Assembly (NCBI GenBank): GCA_002077045.2
Contig: KZ111158.1
Coordinates: forward strand, 674,210-738,209
From: Rachicladosporium sp. CCFEE 5018
Lineage: Eukaryota; Ascomycota; Dothideomycetes; Cladosporiales; Cladosporiaceae
Direction: 5' to 3'
Length of the DNA stretch: 64,000 nucleotides
The notes under the pieces are model-generated. The model saw only the letters and a program-made list of their open reading frames with translations, was not told where the DNA came from and searched no databases. Below are positions 32,696 to 43,403 of this stretch, piece after piece. The translations under genes and the position numbers were made by a program. Within the stretch, counting starts at the first letter, position 1, and every line of letters begins with the position of its first letter.

Positions 32696-34065
32696 ATGGC
32701 TTCAGTTGGATCGCCCCAGCAGGCCCACCCGACCGGCAGCGTCTTCCCAAAGAGCCATGTCGGTTTCGACAGCATCACCCAGCAGATCGAGAAGAAGTTG
32801 GTGAAGCGGGGGTTTCAGTTCAATGTCATCTGCGTTGGTAAGTCAAAGTCACCCGTATGCGCGCTGAAAAGGAAGCGGTAGCGGCGGCGGCAGCAGCAGT
32901 ATACACTGCAGGCATACAGTGAAGAGGACACACGAGCTAGAAAGGCGGCATGCAGTAGCTACTGCTGGGGCGCGGCGAAGTGCAGTCCCATTGCGGTGCT
33001 TGGGCCTTTGAAATCGAGAATAGGAGCTTACAACCTCCTTCACAGGTCAGACCGGTCTCGGCAAGTCGACACTCATCAACACGATCTTCGCATCCAACCT
33101 CGTCAAGTCAAAAGGCCGCCTCTCCCCGGCTGAGCCCATCCGCCAGACAACCGAGATCCAGGCGGTCACCCATGTTATCGAGGAAAACGGCGTGCGTCTG
33201 CGTCTGAATATCGTCGATACGCCAGGCTATGGCGATCTTGTCAACAACGACCGCTGCTGGGACCCGATCGTCAAGTACATCAAGGACCAGCATTCAGCGT
33301 ACCTGAGGAAGGAGCTTACCGCACAGCGTGAGCGCTACATCCAGGATACCCGCATTCACTGTTGTCTGTACTTCATCAGCCCATCCGGACATGCTCTGCG
33401 CCCCATTGATATTGTGGTGCTGAAGAAGCTGAGCGAGACTGTCAACGTGGTCCCCGTCATCGCAAAGGCCGACTCTCTCACACTTGAGGAGCGCTAGGCG
33501 TTCAAGGATCGCATCAAGGAAGAGTTTGCGTTCCACAACATCAGGATGTACCCCTATGACAACGAGGAGTACGATTCTGAGGAGGCTGCTCTCAACTCGC
33601 AGATCAAGGACATCATTCCATTCGCTGTGGTCGGGTCAGAGCATACCATGAACATCAATGGGTGAGTCGAATTGGGGACTAGTCGTACCAGTAATTGCTG
33701 ACAAGTTCACAGCCGCAATGTACCAGCCCGCCAGAACCGATGGGGAACGATCAACGTGGAGGACGAGAGACACTGCGAATTCGTCTACCTCCGCGACTTC
33801 CTCACCCGCACACATTTGCAAGACCTGATCGAGACCACCAGCCAGATCCACTACGAGGGTATGTCATGGCTTACCAAGCGCCGAAGAAGCCACCCACTGA
33901 CCGTGCATCACAGGCTTCCGCGCTAAACAGCTCATGGCCCTCAAGGAGTCCTCAGCACAGATGGGCGCCGGCGGCTCGCGGCCTATCTCGCCTTCGGCAG
34001 AACGTGAACTATCGCGCGGCAGCGGCGTCCCTGGTGCCAACCGCATGACTATGAACGGGTACTAG
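32696..34065 (+). CDS. septin of the Cdc10/AspD class, interrupted by one in-frame TAG
   Basis: GTP-binding cytoskeletal protein that assembles into hetero-oligomeric filaments at septa and hyphal necks. Exons are 32696-32837, 33046-33661, 33713-33858 and 33914-34065; bridging the stop would give about 351 codons. G1 is GQTGLGKSTLINTIF, G3 is IVDTPGYGD and G4 is VIAKADSLTLEER. The septin unique element includes NRWGTINVEDERHCEFVYLR. There is no long coiled-coil tail and the end is SRPISPSAERELSRGSG then MTMNGY, which points to Cdc10/AspD. Codon 198 (33495-33497) is TAG where the family typically has Gln (ERQAFK), followed by perfect family sequence (AFKDRIKEEFAFHN). A single C-to-T change would explain it. 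As written, translation stops after the G domain core. Intron 1 is long at 208 nt. Confidence 0.93.
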
Positions 34066-37000
34066 ATCGTCCATGCTTCGTCCACTGACTCAGCAGCACT
34101 TATCAAGTATTACTATCTATCATCGACCAAACCGTGCTTGTAGCGCTGACTCGTGGCTACAGCCCACCTCAATACCATAACCATCAGAGCATGAAGATTG
34201 TTGGCACGCCGAGCCATGTGCGCGCATTCGCTGCCAGTCAGGGCTGAGATGGTACCCCGGACCGAGTGGCCGAGCTGACATGGCGCATTACCTGGGTCGT
34301 CCGTGCGACGCGTACAGCTACATATTACATTTGGAGATCATATGCAGTGCTGCCTTCGCACGAGAACGACGGAGACTGAGGTCTAGAAGCGGCTCGCATA
34401 TTTCCTTGAGTTGAGCTTTAGGTGCTACAGCAAGGCGTTGCCAGAGCGATTGGCAAAAGCGAAGGTGGTGTTCATATACCCTGGTAATGGAGTCTTGATC
34501 ATTGGTAATTCGTCTCTTCTCTCGTCTTCTTACCGACTGCCTCACGGAGGTCTAAGATTGCAAATACTTTACCATGATTTCTTGCTTCAGCCCGAGGCTT
34601 GGCGACGTGCGTGGGTACAAGCGATAGGAAGGGATGGTGCCAACATTGCATTGCATGGCGCGATGGTCCAGACTCGCGCACCGAATTGACTTGCATACCC
34701 ACGACAGCGCTGCTGCGGTGCAACACTGAAGCTCTCCGAGGCACCTCGTAACGTTGTCTGATACTGTCAGGCCGATTTCGGTACTGTGAGACATCGCCGA
34801 GGACAACGACTTCGACAGGTCGACCCGATGGCGAGAGTCTGGCGTGTCTTAGCATCGCACTCTGTGCAACGACCGAAGTGGTACCCGAACCACAGTACTG
34901 TAAGACATTTGTTGACAATCCATTAGCTCTGCAATGGACCCGACAAACAACATCGTGAGGCCTCGATATTGAGTTGCCGGTTGCAACGTATGAAACCACC
35001 GGACTGGGTCCAACATTGCAGTACCTTCGCCTGGTAAGACATTCGTCGGCGAGATCAATTGCCGCCAGACTGAGAATGGCCGCGACCACACTTCAGCCTG
35101 CTAGGACGGCTCCTTCATCGTACCGCATGAGTCTCCCGATCCCCGTCGTGTCCCAGCCGGACGGAACCCACGTGGCGACGGCGAGGAGACATCTCTCGCA
35201 TCCTATGCAAATACTGTAAGACATTCATCGACGCGAGCAACTGCCGCTGCACCGGACGCGGCATCCCATCAGCCCTCTAAGACATCTTTCATCATCGCAT
35301 CGCAGTATTCCCCGACACCCGTCGTGTCCCAGCCGTACGGAACCCACGTGGAAGACGTCGATGAGACATTCTGACCTCTATCGCATCGCATACACGCGTG
35401 CGCAGTCTCATTCCAGCCTATAGTCAGCAAGGACCCGCTTCAGCATCATAGAACCAGCATCTGAGATTTTAGAGTTCGAGACACGGATCTAGATCTGCCA
35501 TAGCCTTGGGACTGCTGCGCTGAGACACGGCTGCGAACATGTGGCATGATCGGGGGTGTGTTGACAGGGCGAGCCTGTCTGTGTAAGACATTCTGGAAGG
35601 GAAAAGGAATGTTGTGCCATGGCCGCTGTGGCGGAGTGTGGTGGAATGCAAATCAACTTCCCATCAACTCTTGGCGATGTGGTTGATTCTATGGCATCGA
35701 TTCCAGGAGATGCACGATGAGGTGCAGAGACGGGACGATCGCTGTGATGATAGAGTAAGGTAGGTAGTCACCGCGCCCAGACATCACAGCCAAGCTGTTG
35801 TCGTTGTCACTGCATGCATCAGTGTCACGAGAACGTCAGGCAAATGGGCAGCTCGCGGAGAAGCACGATGCATGCTCAGCTCGGTGAAAAATGCAGGTGT
35901 TTTCGCCATCTGGCCTGACCGTTTGCACAACGGTCGACTCGCCAACCATTGCGCAACATGCTCTACCTCGGCAACATAGTCATACTGGGAACATCCTCGC
36001 AGACAGGGCAGTATTTATCATCAACACAGTTTTGCGAAAGTGAAGTCAAAGGAGTGGATGAGTTTCAGTGTCAGACATTTGGCGCGAGGCGGGGCGGCGT
36101 CGTAGCAGCGCTGCGCAGTAGCAGCTTCCTCGTCACCGGACCCCACTTCCACCAGGCAAACTCACGGATCGAGAATGTCGATGCAGCTACTGCACCTCCT
36201 GTATCATTATGAACATGGATGCCCCTCAGTCCCTCCACTTCCCACTGGGCAGATCCAACGCATCACCCCGCCAAGAGCGAAGTTATGCACGGCATTTCTC
36301 TCCAGCTCGAGCGAGTCGTGCGGCACTGTTTCACGCACGGCTACTATTTCGGGCCATTGACCAGGATGACCCCCGAGTCTCTGCCCGCTCCATTCCCTTG
36401 AGCGGAAGTCGCACGCAGAGCTTCTGGAGACTCGTCATGCACCGTGATGGCGTTACCGAACTGCTGGCCTGATCCACCTGGATCGCGCCGTGCACCAGGG
36501 ACGATGTGAAGGCTTTTTGCAACGGTGTCCCATCCGCCTGGCACTGTCGGGGCATCGCCTTATGGCCGTAAAGCCGTGGTCAGGCAGCAAACTGTCTCAC
36601 TGTCAGGCCATTGTTTTTCGCATCGCAGCACCAGACTGGCTCACGCATCTTATCGCCCGAGTCTGGCCAGCGCAGCAATGCATACCGCCCCCAAGAGAAA
36701 CTTCAATAATTGCCATGTGTGGCGTCACCAGTCTCGGCAATGCATGACGATAATTGGTTCTCAGCCTGCACCGTGCCTGGCAACTGGCAGTAGCCCTTGG
36801 CGCGGCACCCGGCAAGATCTGCGGATGGCGCGCATATGGGATTCTCGGTTACTCGCCCTAGCCCTGTTCTGGGGCTTGCCATCGTGTTCGTTGCGGATCC
36901 TGGTCAGCTTGGCGCGAATCGCGCGAGGGTGGTGCGCAAAGACTTGCCTCAAAACTCAACTTTGCGCTGCAACCTTGCCCGCAGATGGCGCCGCAAGTCG

Positions 37001-37440
37001 GTGCTTGAACTTCTCGTGATGGCGATGCTCAGGTGGGTCAGATCCAGAATTCCTAACGCCTTTCTGTTTGAGTTTTGTCCATGCTCAGCTCCTACTGTAC
37101 ATTGGCCTGCATATGGGTACTATATATCCTTCCCTGTTTGTCGGTCAGCAGCCAGCTCTGTCTCCAACCGGCTAATAACAACGTCCAACACTACTCCTCC
37201 GCACTGTACAATACATTACAACGCTACAGCAGTACCAATCTTCCACCAGACGCTCGAAAGGACAACAGTACTTCCACCGGCTCCACGTTCACCATCACCA
37301 CTCGTCCGTCCCAGCTGCGCATTCCGCGAATAGGACCTTGCAGCACGCCGTCAGCAATAGAGTGATCCTGCATTCTAGCTGCAGCTGCAACAATCACGAC
37401 AAGGCTCAGCGGGGGCACGCAAATCATATAGCCGTTCGCA
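34066..37440. other. 3.4-kb non-coding tract
   Basis: No credible gene was found in either strand. The left part holds the degenerate AGACATT repeats listed separately. The right part (about 36000-37440) is the upstream region of the gene at 37441, with TATATATCC near 37121 as a possible TATA element. An unannotated non-coding transcript is possible. Confidence 0.45.
34780..35600 (+). repeat. degenerate tandem repeats with a recurring AGACAT(T/C) word
   Basis: The word AGACAT occurs at about 34789, 34903, 35037, 35187, 35219, 35280, 35364 and 35586, always on the plus strand and usually preceded by CTGTA or GGTA. Within this lies a clear duplicated block: CGTCGTGTCCCAGCCG followed by (g/t)ACGGAACCCACGTGG at about 35141-35175 and again at 35316-35351, about 175 bp apart. 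CGAGnnCAAyTGCCGC after the AGACATTC word is shared at about 35050 and 35233. The unit is about 125-180 bp and diverged. Confidence 0.7.
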
Positions 37441-38070
37441 ATGTCTGCCACACAACTCGTACTACCACCTCTGGAGCTCAGCTTCGGCGAACCCTTCAAC
37501 ATGGACAACAGACCAGTCTCTATGCTCTCCCGAGCAAGTACATCGATAAGCGTGTACACTCTTGGCTCGCAACCCTCGCTCCGATCATCACTGCGGTCTT
37601 CTACCCGAGGCTCAGAACGGTCCTCTCTACGCTCAGTCAAATCCGTCCGCTTTTGCGAGACAACCGACCGGAAAACCATCACCCCGGAATATGAGGCTCC
37701 CACAGAAGCACTCCCAGTTGCACATCTCCCCATAGACGGAACTCTCGTCAAGAAGACCAACAGCCGAAGACCGGACTCGGCACCAAAACGCTTCTCCATG
37801 TCAAGCATCAGACTACCACTCCAAGATACCACCAACAAGCAACCCACAGTCGCCGTCACAGAGGCCAGCTCAGCAGATTTCGAGGCCTGGCTGGCGATGA
37901 TGGAGACCCCGCAGCGACCAAATCTCGCACCGCGGGTCGACAGCAAAGACTCGGACCGCATGAGTGCTCTGTCGAAGACAAAGTCAAACCGCTCAGCACT
38001 ATCATTACCAGTCGAGAAGGAGAAGAAGAGCCGACGGAAAAGCTGGATCAACTTGCTTGCCAAGGCATGA
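37441..38070 (+). CDS. disordered Ser/Arg-rich hypothetical protein
   Basis: Single-exon frame of 209 residues from ATG 37441. It is low in predicted structure. Residues 45-70 contain a Ser-Leu-Arg-Ser repeat (SLRSSLRSSTRGSERSSLRS, then VKSVRF), several Arg-x-x-Ser sites that could be phosphorylated, a small possible fold around ASSADFEAWLAMMETPQ, and a basic C-terminus (KSRRKSWINLLAKA). A longer opposite-strand frame of 331 residues covers the same DNA but has no domain. I prefer the plus-strand reading because of its compositional regularity and end signature. No family recognised. It is isolated between two repeat-bearing non-coding tracts. Confidence 0.5.
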   Translation: MSATQLVLPPLELSFGEPFNMDNRPVSMLSRASTSISVYTLGSQPSLRSSLRSSTRGSERSSLRSVKSVRFCETTDRKTITPEYEAPTEALPVAHLPIDGTLVKKTNSRRPDSAPKRFSMSSIRLPLQDTTNKQPTVAVTEASSADFEAWLAMMETPQRPNLAPRVDSKDSDRMSALSKTKSNRSALSLPVEKEKKSRRKSWINLLAKA

Positions 38071-39213
38071 TGGACTTCATCATGGGATTGGGAGGCGGAA
38101 TTTTCACGACTGGCGAAAGGGCATGGGAAACGGGATTGGTAACGGCAACGACCATTGAAATGGAGAGTGGTTTTAGCGTCTGCGATTGTCTTGTAGGATA
38201 CCCCAGAATCATTGAGCAAAGCTCACTATGAAATTTACTCCATCATCCCAACCTTTCACCTGATGCATTCCTTCTGCTGCGTCTTCGCTCCCACGCCAAA
38301 GCACATAACACATGTTCGCCCTACCAAACGCACGTGCTCCAGTCATCAGTCATCACGATCTCAACACCCAAGTGCACGCACGCACTCCACCAATTCGGCC
38401 TCATTGTGGATCTCAACAAGACGATCTTTACGTACATACTGTGGCTTCGCTGCAACCTCGGACGGCAACAGAGGCATCGCATCCAAAAGTGCCTACAGTA
38501 CATACACTCTATCCCGGGTAAGATGCTGTTCGCGTCACTGCGAGATTCATGTCCAGATTAGACCAGGATGACGCAAACGCAGATCTGAGACACCGCGGTT
38601 GCTGACTTGTGAGACAAACACTCATGCGAACTGCTGTTTGCGCGGTCTGGATGCTTACAGAGGCACGTTACGTGGGCGCAGCACTTTGTACGGGGAGGTG
38701 ACGGGGGCTGTGTCCGCCGTCGGAGGACGGAGCGCGGTGTGAGACACCATGTGCGCGGCTGGGGGCTTGAGGGCGGCTATGTACGGGGTTGGGCTCCGGC
38801 GCTGGGATGGAGGGGGGGTGAGACATCGCGCACGTGAGTAGTTTGGAGGCTAGATGGGGGTTTGGGTGCTATAGTATTGTGTGCAGCCGGGTGACGGGGC
38901 TGCGCTCCGCTATGTACTCGGAGGGTGAGTGCTGAGACACCATGTGGACGGCCTGGGAGCTGTCCTGCGGCCGCATTGCATGGTAGGTTGACGGGGGTTT
39001 AGGTCCGTTGTCGGGGGTGAGTGGTGAACTATGAGGTGACTTTGTTGCGCGGAGTTGAGTCCTTGGAGGATGAAGGCGCGCGTGATTTGTGCACGGCAAA
39101 TGCCACATGGCATGAATACAGGTCTGCGAGCCGCCGTAGCTCACGCTCGAGACATCCGGAGGCTCGCCCGCCTGCTCCTGTCCTCCCCGACCACCACCAC
39201 CAGAAACACCTCT
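38071..39213. other. convergent non-coding tract
   Basis: It lies between the 3' ends of the gene at 37441 and HEM2. The right half is G-rich on the plus strand and contains the repeats listed at 38585-38965. Confidence 0.45.
38585..38965 (+). repeat. G-rich degenerate repeats with TGAGACA words
   Basis: TGAGACA occurs at about 38587, 38610, 38739, 38818 and 38931. Two copies extend to TGAGACACCATGTGnnCGGC followed by (c)TGGG, about 192 bp apart. Each is followed after about 40 bp or preceded by GCTATGTAC. Several GGGG runs, including one of seven G, occur between them. Confidence 0.55.
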
Positions 39214-40383
39214 TCACGTCTCCAACCAGTCCAGAAACTCCGGCGTAAAATAGCTAATCACAATATTCGCCCCCGCCCGCAAAATCCCCTCGGTAGACTC
39301 AAAGGCCATAGTCTTCAAATCAAACACCCCCGCCTTAGCCGCCGCGTGAATCATAGCGTACTCGCCACTAACCTGGTACGCAGCAACGGGCATATCCTTC
39401 CCCAGCTCCTTCGCGTCCGAGATGATGTCCAGATACTGCGACGCGGGCTTGACCATGATGATGTCGGCGCCTTCGCCTATGTCGCGCTGGATTGCGCGAC
39501 GGGCTAGTCCTCGCCCGCCGGGAGGCAGCTGGTAGCAGCGTCTGTCGCCGAAGGAGGGGACGGAGCCCGCGGCGTCGCGGAAGGGGCCGTAGAGACAGCC
39601 GGAGAATTTCGCCGAGTAGGACATCAGGACTACGCGGTGGGAGATTTGGGACTCGATTAGTTTAAGCTTGATGGCGCGGATGCGGCCGTCGTTCATGTCT
39701 GAGGGTGCGACGCAGTGGGCGCCGGCTTCGGCGTAGGCCATGGCGATGTCTGAGATGCGCTCTACTGACAGCGCGTTGTTGAGCGAGCCGTCTTCGTGCA
39801 GGATGCCGCAGTGGCCGTGTGAGGTGTACTCGCAGAGACAGACATCTGTGACGATAAAGAGGTGCGGGAAGCTGCGGCGGAGGAGGCGGATGCCTTGGAT
39901 CACAGGGCCTTGAGGATCATCGGCTGCGGTGCCGAGGGCGTCTTTGATCGAAGGGGAGAGCGGGACGCCAAACAAAACTACTGACTTAAGGCCCTTGGCT
40001 ATGAGGGGCTGCAGCAATGGCACGAGCTTGTTCAGACCTATCCTTTTCTGCCCAGGTAATGAAGGAATCAGCTCGTCGTCGTCGGGATTATCGGTGATGA
40101 AGACGGGGTATATGAGCATGCTCTTCGTCAACTGCCGTTCCGCCTGCCATGATCGCGCAAGAGGATGCGAGTAGCCGCCGTGTAGCTGTGAGGATATGTC
40201 GCCCGCTATGCTGACGCTGGTCGCTGCTGTGGAAGCGTATGATTTTGCTCGTGAGACTTGTGACCGAGTGTCGTTGTGTGCGTTGTTTGTGGTCGTGCTG
40301 AGACTGCTGTGTGGGCTTGGACGCTGTGGCCGAGTATTGCCATCGCGGTATGTGAGGTCGCTGACAAGGGAGGAGAAGGACAT
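39214..40383 (-). CDS. HEM2: delta-aminolevulinic acid dehydratase (porphobilinogen synthase)
   Basis: Second cytosolic step of haem synthesis: condenses two 5-aminolevulinate molecules into porphobilinogen as a homo-octamer. A single exon of 389 residues starts at ATG 40383. A Ser/Thr/Asn-rich N-terminal extension of about 60 residues precedes the conserved fold (SQLHGGYSHPLARSWQ). The zinc-site cysteines are in VTDVCLCEYTSHGHCGIL. The two Schiff-base lysines are in SYSAKFSGCLYGPFRDA and IIMVKPASQYLDII. AYQVSGEYAMIHAAA follows. All catalytic residues are present. The extension is longer than in yeast. Confidence 0.96.
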   Translation of the reverse strand: MSFSSLVSDLTYRDGNTRPQRPSPHSSLSTTTNNAHNDTRSQVSRAKSYASTAATSVSIAGDISSQLHGGYSHPLARSWQAERQLTKSMLIYPVFITDNPDDDELIPSLPGQKRIGLNKLVPLLQPLIAKGLKSVVLFGVPLSPSIKDALGTAADDPQGPVIQGIRLLRRSFPHLFIVTDVCLCEYTSHGHCGILHEDGSLNNALSVERISDIAMAYAEAGAHCVAPSDMNDGRIRAIKLKLIESQISHRVVLMSYSAKFSGCLYGPFRDAAGSVPSFGDRRCYQLPPGGRGLARRAIQRDIGEGADIIMVKPASQYLDIISDAKELGKDMPVAAYQVSGEYAMIHAAAKAGVFDLKTMAFESTEGILRAGANIVISYFTPEFLDWLET

Positions 40384-40862
40384 GGTGGCGGTGTGTATGT
40401 AATGCGCCTGGGTATGGTATGGATGGACTCGAGGCGGGGGTGTCTGTGATTCTTAATATCAAGGTCTGGCTAGTGTCCTCGCATGCGTATGTATTGTCGT
40501 GGAGTACTGAAGAGTGATAGGAAGTTAGGGACCTTGGTATCTCAATGTGGTGGTGGATGTACAAAAGTATCTCGCTGCTGCTCAGCCGCGGTTCGTTGAC
40601 CAAGTCGCTGACGTAGATGAGAAGCCGCTTCAAAATTGCATTAATGGGAGCGAAGCAAAATGTTGACAACTCATGCATGCATTCGGCGACTATATAATGA
40701 GCCCTACCATATCTTCGGAAGTGTTTTGAAGCGCCACCGGCACCGATGCTGCGTACTTCATCCTACTCCTCTTCAACCCATACCAATGAATAAAACCAGC
40801 AGTACGCCCTCGTTCCTCATTACCATTGCATCCATACTTCATGACCAAGGCGGCGTCTTCCC
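40384..40862 (-). promoter_or_regulatory. HEM2 upstream region
   Basis: A TATA-like ATTATATA (minus strand) lies at 40691-40698, about 310 bp upstream of the HEM2 ATG. It could serve HEM2 if its 5' UTR is long. The far side is the 3' end of the next minus-strand gene. Confidence 0.35.
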
Positions 40863-42824
40863 TCAAGCAGCAGCCGCCGGCGCCTCGACAACAGCAGCAG
40901 AAGCTGGTAGCGCCGCCTTCTTCGCCTTCCGCTTCTCAGCCCACTCCCTACTCATCTGCCTGCTGCGCTCGGCAGCCTCAGCTCGAGCCCTCTTAGCATT
41001 CTCCTCCTTCTCCTTCTTGTCCTTCTCAGCGCTCGCTTTGGCATTGGCCACACGATCGAAGACCTCTTTGCCTTTGTTGACTGACTTTCCCCCCACCACA
41101 GATATGGTCGAGGTGATGCGCTTGCTGTCTTGGGCCGACTCGGCAGCTGTGCTGGGACGAGGCGTAGGACGTTTCGAGATTTGCAGACCGACGGGTGCTT
41201 GATGCATGCTCATCGGGCGTTGTCTAGCGCCTGTAGTGGTGCTCGAGCGTTTCAGGCCGCCTGAAGTGCTGGGTGGTAGCATTGTGCCACCGGCGATGGA
41301 CTCCCGTGCGCGACTTGCGGCCGTGTGACGAACGCTGGGAGTCTTCTTGAGCATGTCTGGTACTGGCCGGGCCTTGAACGTGGGTTTGCGCTCAGTCCTG
41401 GTATCAGTCGTTCCGGACACAGATCTCGCAGACCTCTCGCCTGATCCAGCATCCTGCTTTAGTCTTTCCTCACGTGCAGCTTTCAGTCTCGCAGCTACAG
41501 CCTCTCCGGGCAGCTGGAACGTGCTCTTCGTGGCAGGCTTCTTGCTTTTCGGTGGCGGCGGCGGAGTGGGAAAGGAGAGCGAGATTGGTCGTGGCTTGCT
41601 ATGCGGGATCACAACTTCCCTTCTTTCTCTCGGGGCTTCACTCCCTATTCTCGAAGATCTGAAGTTGCTGATGTTGCTACTGGTCGACGTTACGCGCTTG
41701 TCTGCTACACTGAGCTGCACCGCGCTTTGGCGGACGCTGCTGCTGCGACCGAGGTTGGTGGTAGGAGCAGTGCTCTGACGGACGCTGCTTGTGCGATCAA
41801 TCGTGGTGGGTGGTCTTGGTCGACCAAGTGAGGGACCTTTGTCAGCATTGCCCTTGTCGGCCTGTGCGATTGAAAGCCGTGCCTGGCTTGCCCTGGTAGT
41901 TCTGACGATTGCAGCCGGCTTCGAAGCAGCAGTCGGTTTGCGCTCCACTGAGATCTTGCGTTTCTTCTCCGGAGACGCTTGAACTTCAGGAATCTCCTTC
42001 GTCACCTTCTGCACCGCCTCATCTAGCTCGTCCAAAGCTTCAATCGGACTCTGCTGCTGGATGATGACTGAGCTGTCTGTAGGTAGCGAGTCGAAGTTTT
42101 CCTGTGGCAGTCTAACCGGCGTCTCGATATGCGTTTGAGCGGCCAATGGAGTCGCTGCTTGTACTGGAGTAGTCTCCATCGGCCCGCTCTGTTCAACCAC
42201 TGGCGCCATTGGAGCTAGAGCCGGGGATTGCGCAGTGTTCCCAGGCTCTACATTCTCCTTATTGCTCGTCGACCGCTTGCCCGGCGTGTCCTTGCGCAGC
42301 TGCTGAATGACTTTAGGCGTGGCGCTCGCGACTGGCGAACCTGGACGTGCTGCTCCCAAGGACAAGTCCTCCGTGGCGATTGCCAAGTCGTCCATTGATG
42401 GCGTGAACATCTCGGTCTCCTGCTGTGTCACTCCATCCATCGCTATCGTCAGCGAATGCCCTGCTCTCTCACAGCTTCCCGTGAACCTCTTCCCGTGAAC
42501 CTTACCTTCTCCCGCAGCCAAGTCCTCGATTTCCTTCGGTTGCGTCATCGTGCTCGCACCGAGGTCCTCCTTCTTGCCCTTCCCCTTACGACCTCCCTTG
42601 CGCGTCTTGCCCTCACCTTTCAATGCCTCATTCCCATCTAGACCGTCCTTACTCCCAGCGCTGTTGGGCGCGAGTTCTCCAAGTGCTGCTCTTTGCGATC
42701 CGGACGGCTCAGGAGTGCCGGGGTTCTCCGTTGCTGGGTCGCTTTTCATGGCCAACACCTCGTCTTCGTCAATGTGCATCTCCTCGGCGATCGCGTGGGC
42801 TTTGGCGCGGGTGACGCGTGGCAT
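40863..42824 (-). CDS. large disordered basic protein, conserved fungal type
   Basis: A single exon of 653 residues. The N-terminus is short and helical (MPRVTRAKAHAIAEEMHIDED), followed by Lys/Gly-rich and acidic stretches. The middle is Ser/Thr/Pro-rich with many SP/TP sites (TPGKRSTSNKENVEP). It contains two related SSVRQS segments (DRTSSVRQSTAPTTNLGRSS, then SVRQSAV). A conserved-looking core reads KSTFQLPGEAVAARLKAARE and KPTFKARPVPDMLKKTPSVR. The C-terminus has a Lys/Glu/Ala-rich helix (KASAEKDKKEKEENAKRARA) ending in a poly-Ala stretch. The KxxF-plus-basic-helix core is reminiscent of TPX2-like microtubule-binding segments, which suggests but does not show a spindle or microtubule role. 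It is divergent from the GPI protein. Confidence 0.7.
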   Translation of the reverse strand: MPRVTRAKAHAIAEEMHIDEDEVLAMKSDPATENPGTPEPSGSQRAALGELAPNSAGSKDGLDGNEALKGEGKTRKGGRKGKGKKEDLGASTMTQPKEIEDLAAGEGKVHGKRFTGSCERAGHSLTIAMDGVTQQETEMFTPSMDDLAIATEDLSLGAARPGSPVASATPKVIQQLRKDTPGKRSTSNKENVEPGNTAQSPALAPMAPVVEQSGPMETTPVQAATPLAAQTHIETPVRLPQENFDSLPTDSSVIIQQQSPIEALDELDEAVQKVTKEIPEVQASPEKKRKISVERKPTAASKPAAIVRTTRASQARLSIAQADKGNADKGPSLGRPRPPTTIDRTSSVRQSTAPTTNLGRSSSVRQSAVQLSVADKRVTSTSSNISNFRSSRIGSEAPRERREVVIPHSKPRPISLSFPTPPPPPKSKKPATKSTFQLPGEAVAARLKAAREERLKQDAGSGERSARSVSGTTDTRTERKPTFKARPVPDMLKKTPSVRHTAASRARESIAGGTMLPPSTSGGLKRSSTTTGARQRPMSMHQAPVGLQISKRPTPRPSTAAESAQDSKRITSTISVVGGKSVNKGKEVFDRVANAKASAEKDKKEKEENAKRARAEAAERSRQMSREWAEKRKAKKAALPASAAVVEAPAAAA

Positions 42825-43403
42825 GATGGCGAATGTGAGCGGTAGGATTTATGGGACTGCTCTTCGTGATATGTTGTGACCGAAAGGGAGAATTCACGGG
42901 GATGCAAGATCAAGGAAGTACGAACGCGCACAGTAAACAGAAGGCCTGTTTGGGGTTAGCGGCTGTTTGAGACAGAAAGCTCCTGACTCGCCAGCTCCGA
43001 GACTCCCATTGCGCCTCTCACTTTCCAACACATCTCTGTCACATTCGATACCGTCAGCGCCACGCCCTGACCGATCAACACTGTCAAGAGGGCCTTGATA
43101 TCGCTGCATCGCATCGCCAAACTGCACGGGGACGATGTCCGCGCATAACTGTCGCGAGCGATGAGGCAAAGCAGGTTTGTATGCAGCATCAACCCCAGCC
43201 ACTCTCCATCCACCCCATCCCGGTAAGCTCCATGCGCATTCATCTCTCTCTTTCCTCTGCTCTCTGTACCTATCTTCTGTTGTCCCACCGCGAATAGCTA
43301 TCTCCGACTCACCGAGTCTGTGGTACCGGAAGCGTACCACCGGTCATCTCTCTGACTCTCGAAGCTCGCGAAATTCCGAGAAGCCCTGGTTCGTACCGAA
43401 GCT
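42825..43403. promoter_or_regulatory. divergent promoter region
   Basis: 579 bp separate the starts of the disordered basic protein (minus) and the cysteine-rich GPI protein (plus). No specific motif was identified. Confidence 0.4.

Noticed and set aside
34780..35600. CRISPR-like array
   Set aside because: Repeats are degenerate, spacers are unequal and this is a eukaryotic nuclear sequence.
36797..37333. Plus-strand frame of 178 residues in the gene desert
   Set aside because: It lacks a good start context and domain, and its composition changes abruptly. Likely chance.
37224..38219. Minus-strand frame of 331 residues opposite the 37441 gene
   Set aside because: It has no domain, odd composition (long runs of Arg/Asp mirrored from the Ser/Arg repeat of the other strand) and looks like an antisense shadow in GC-rich DNA.
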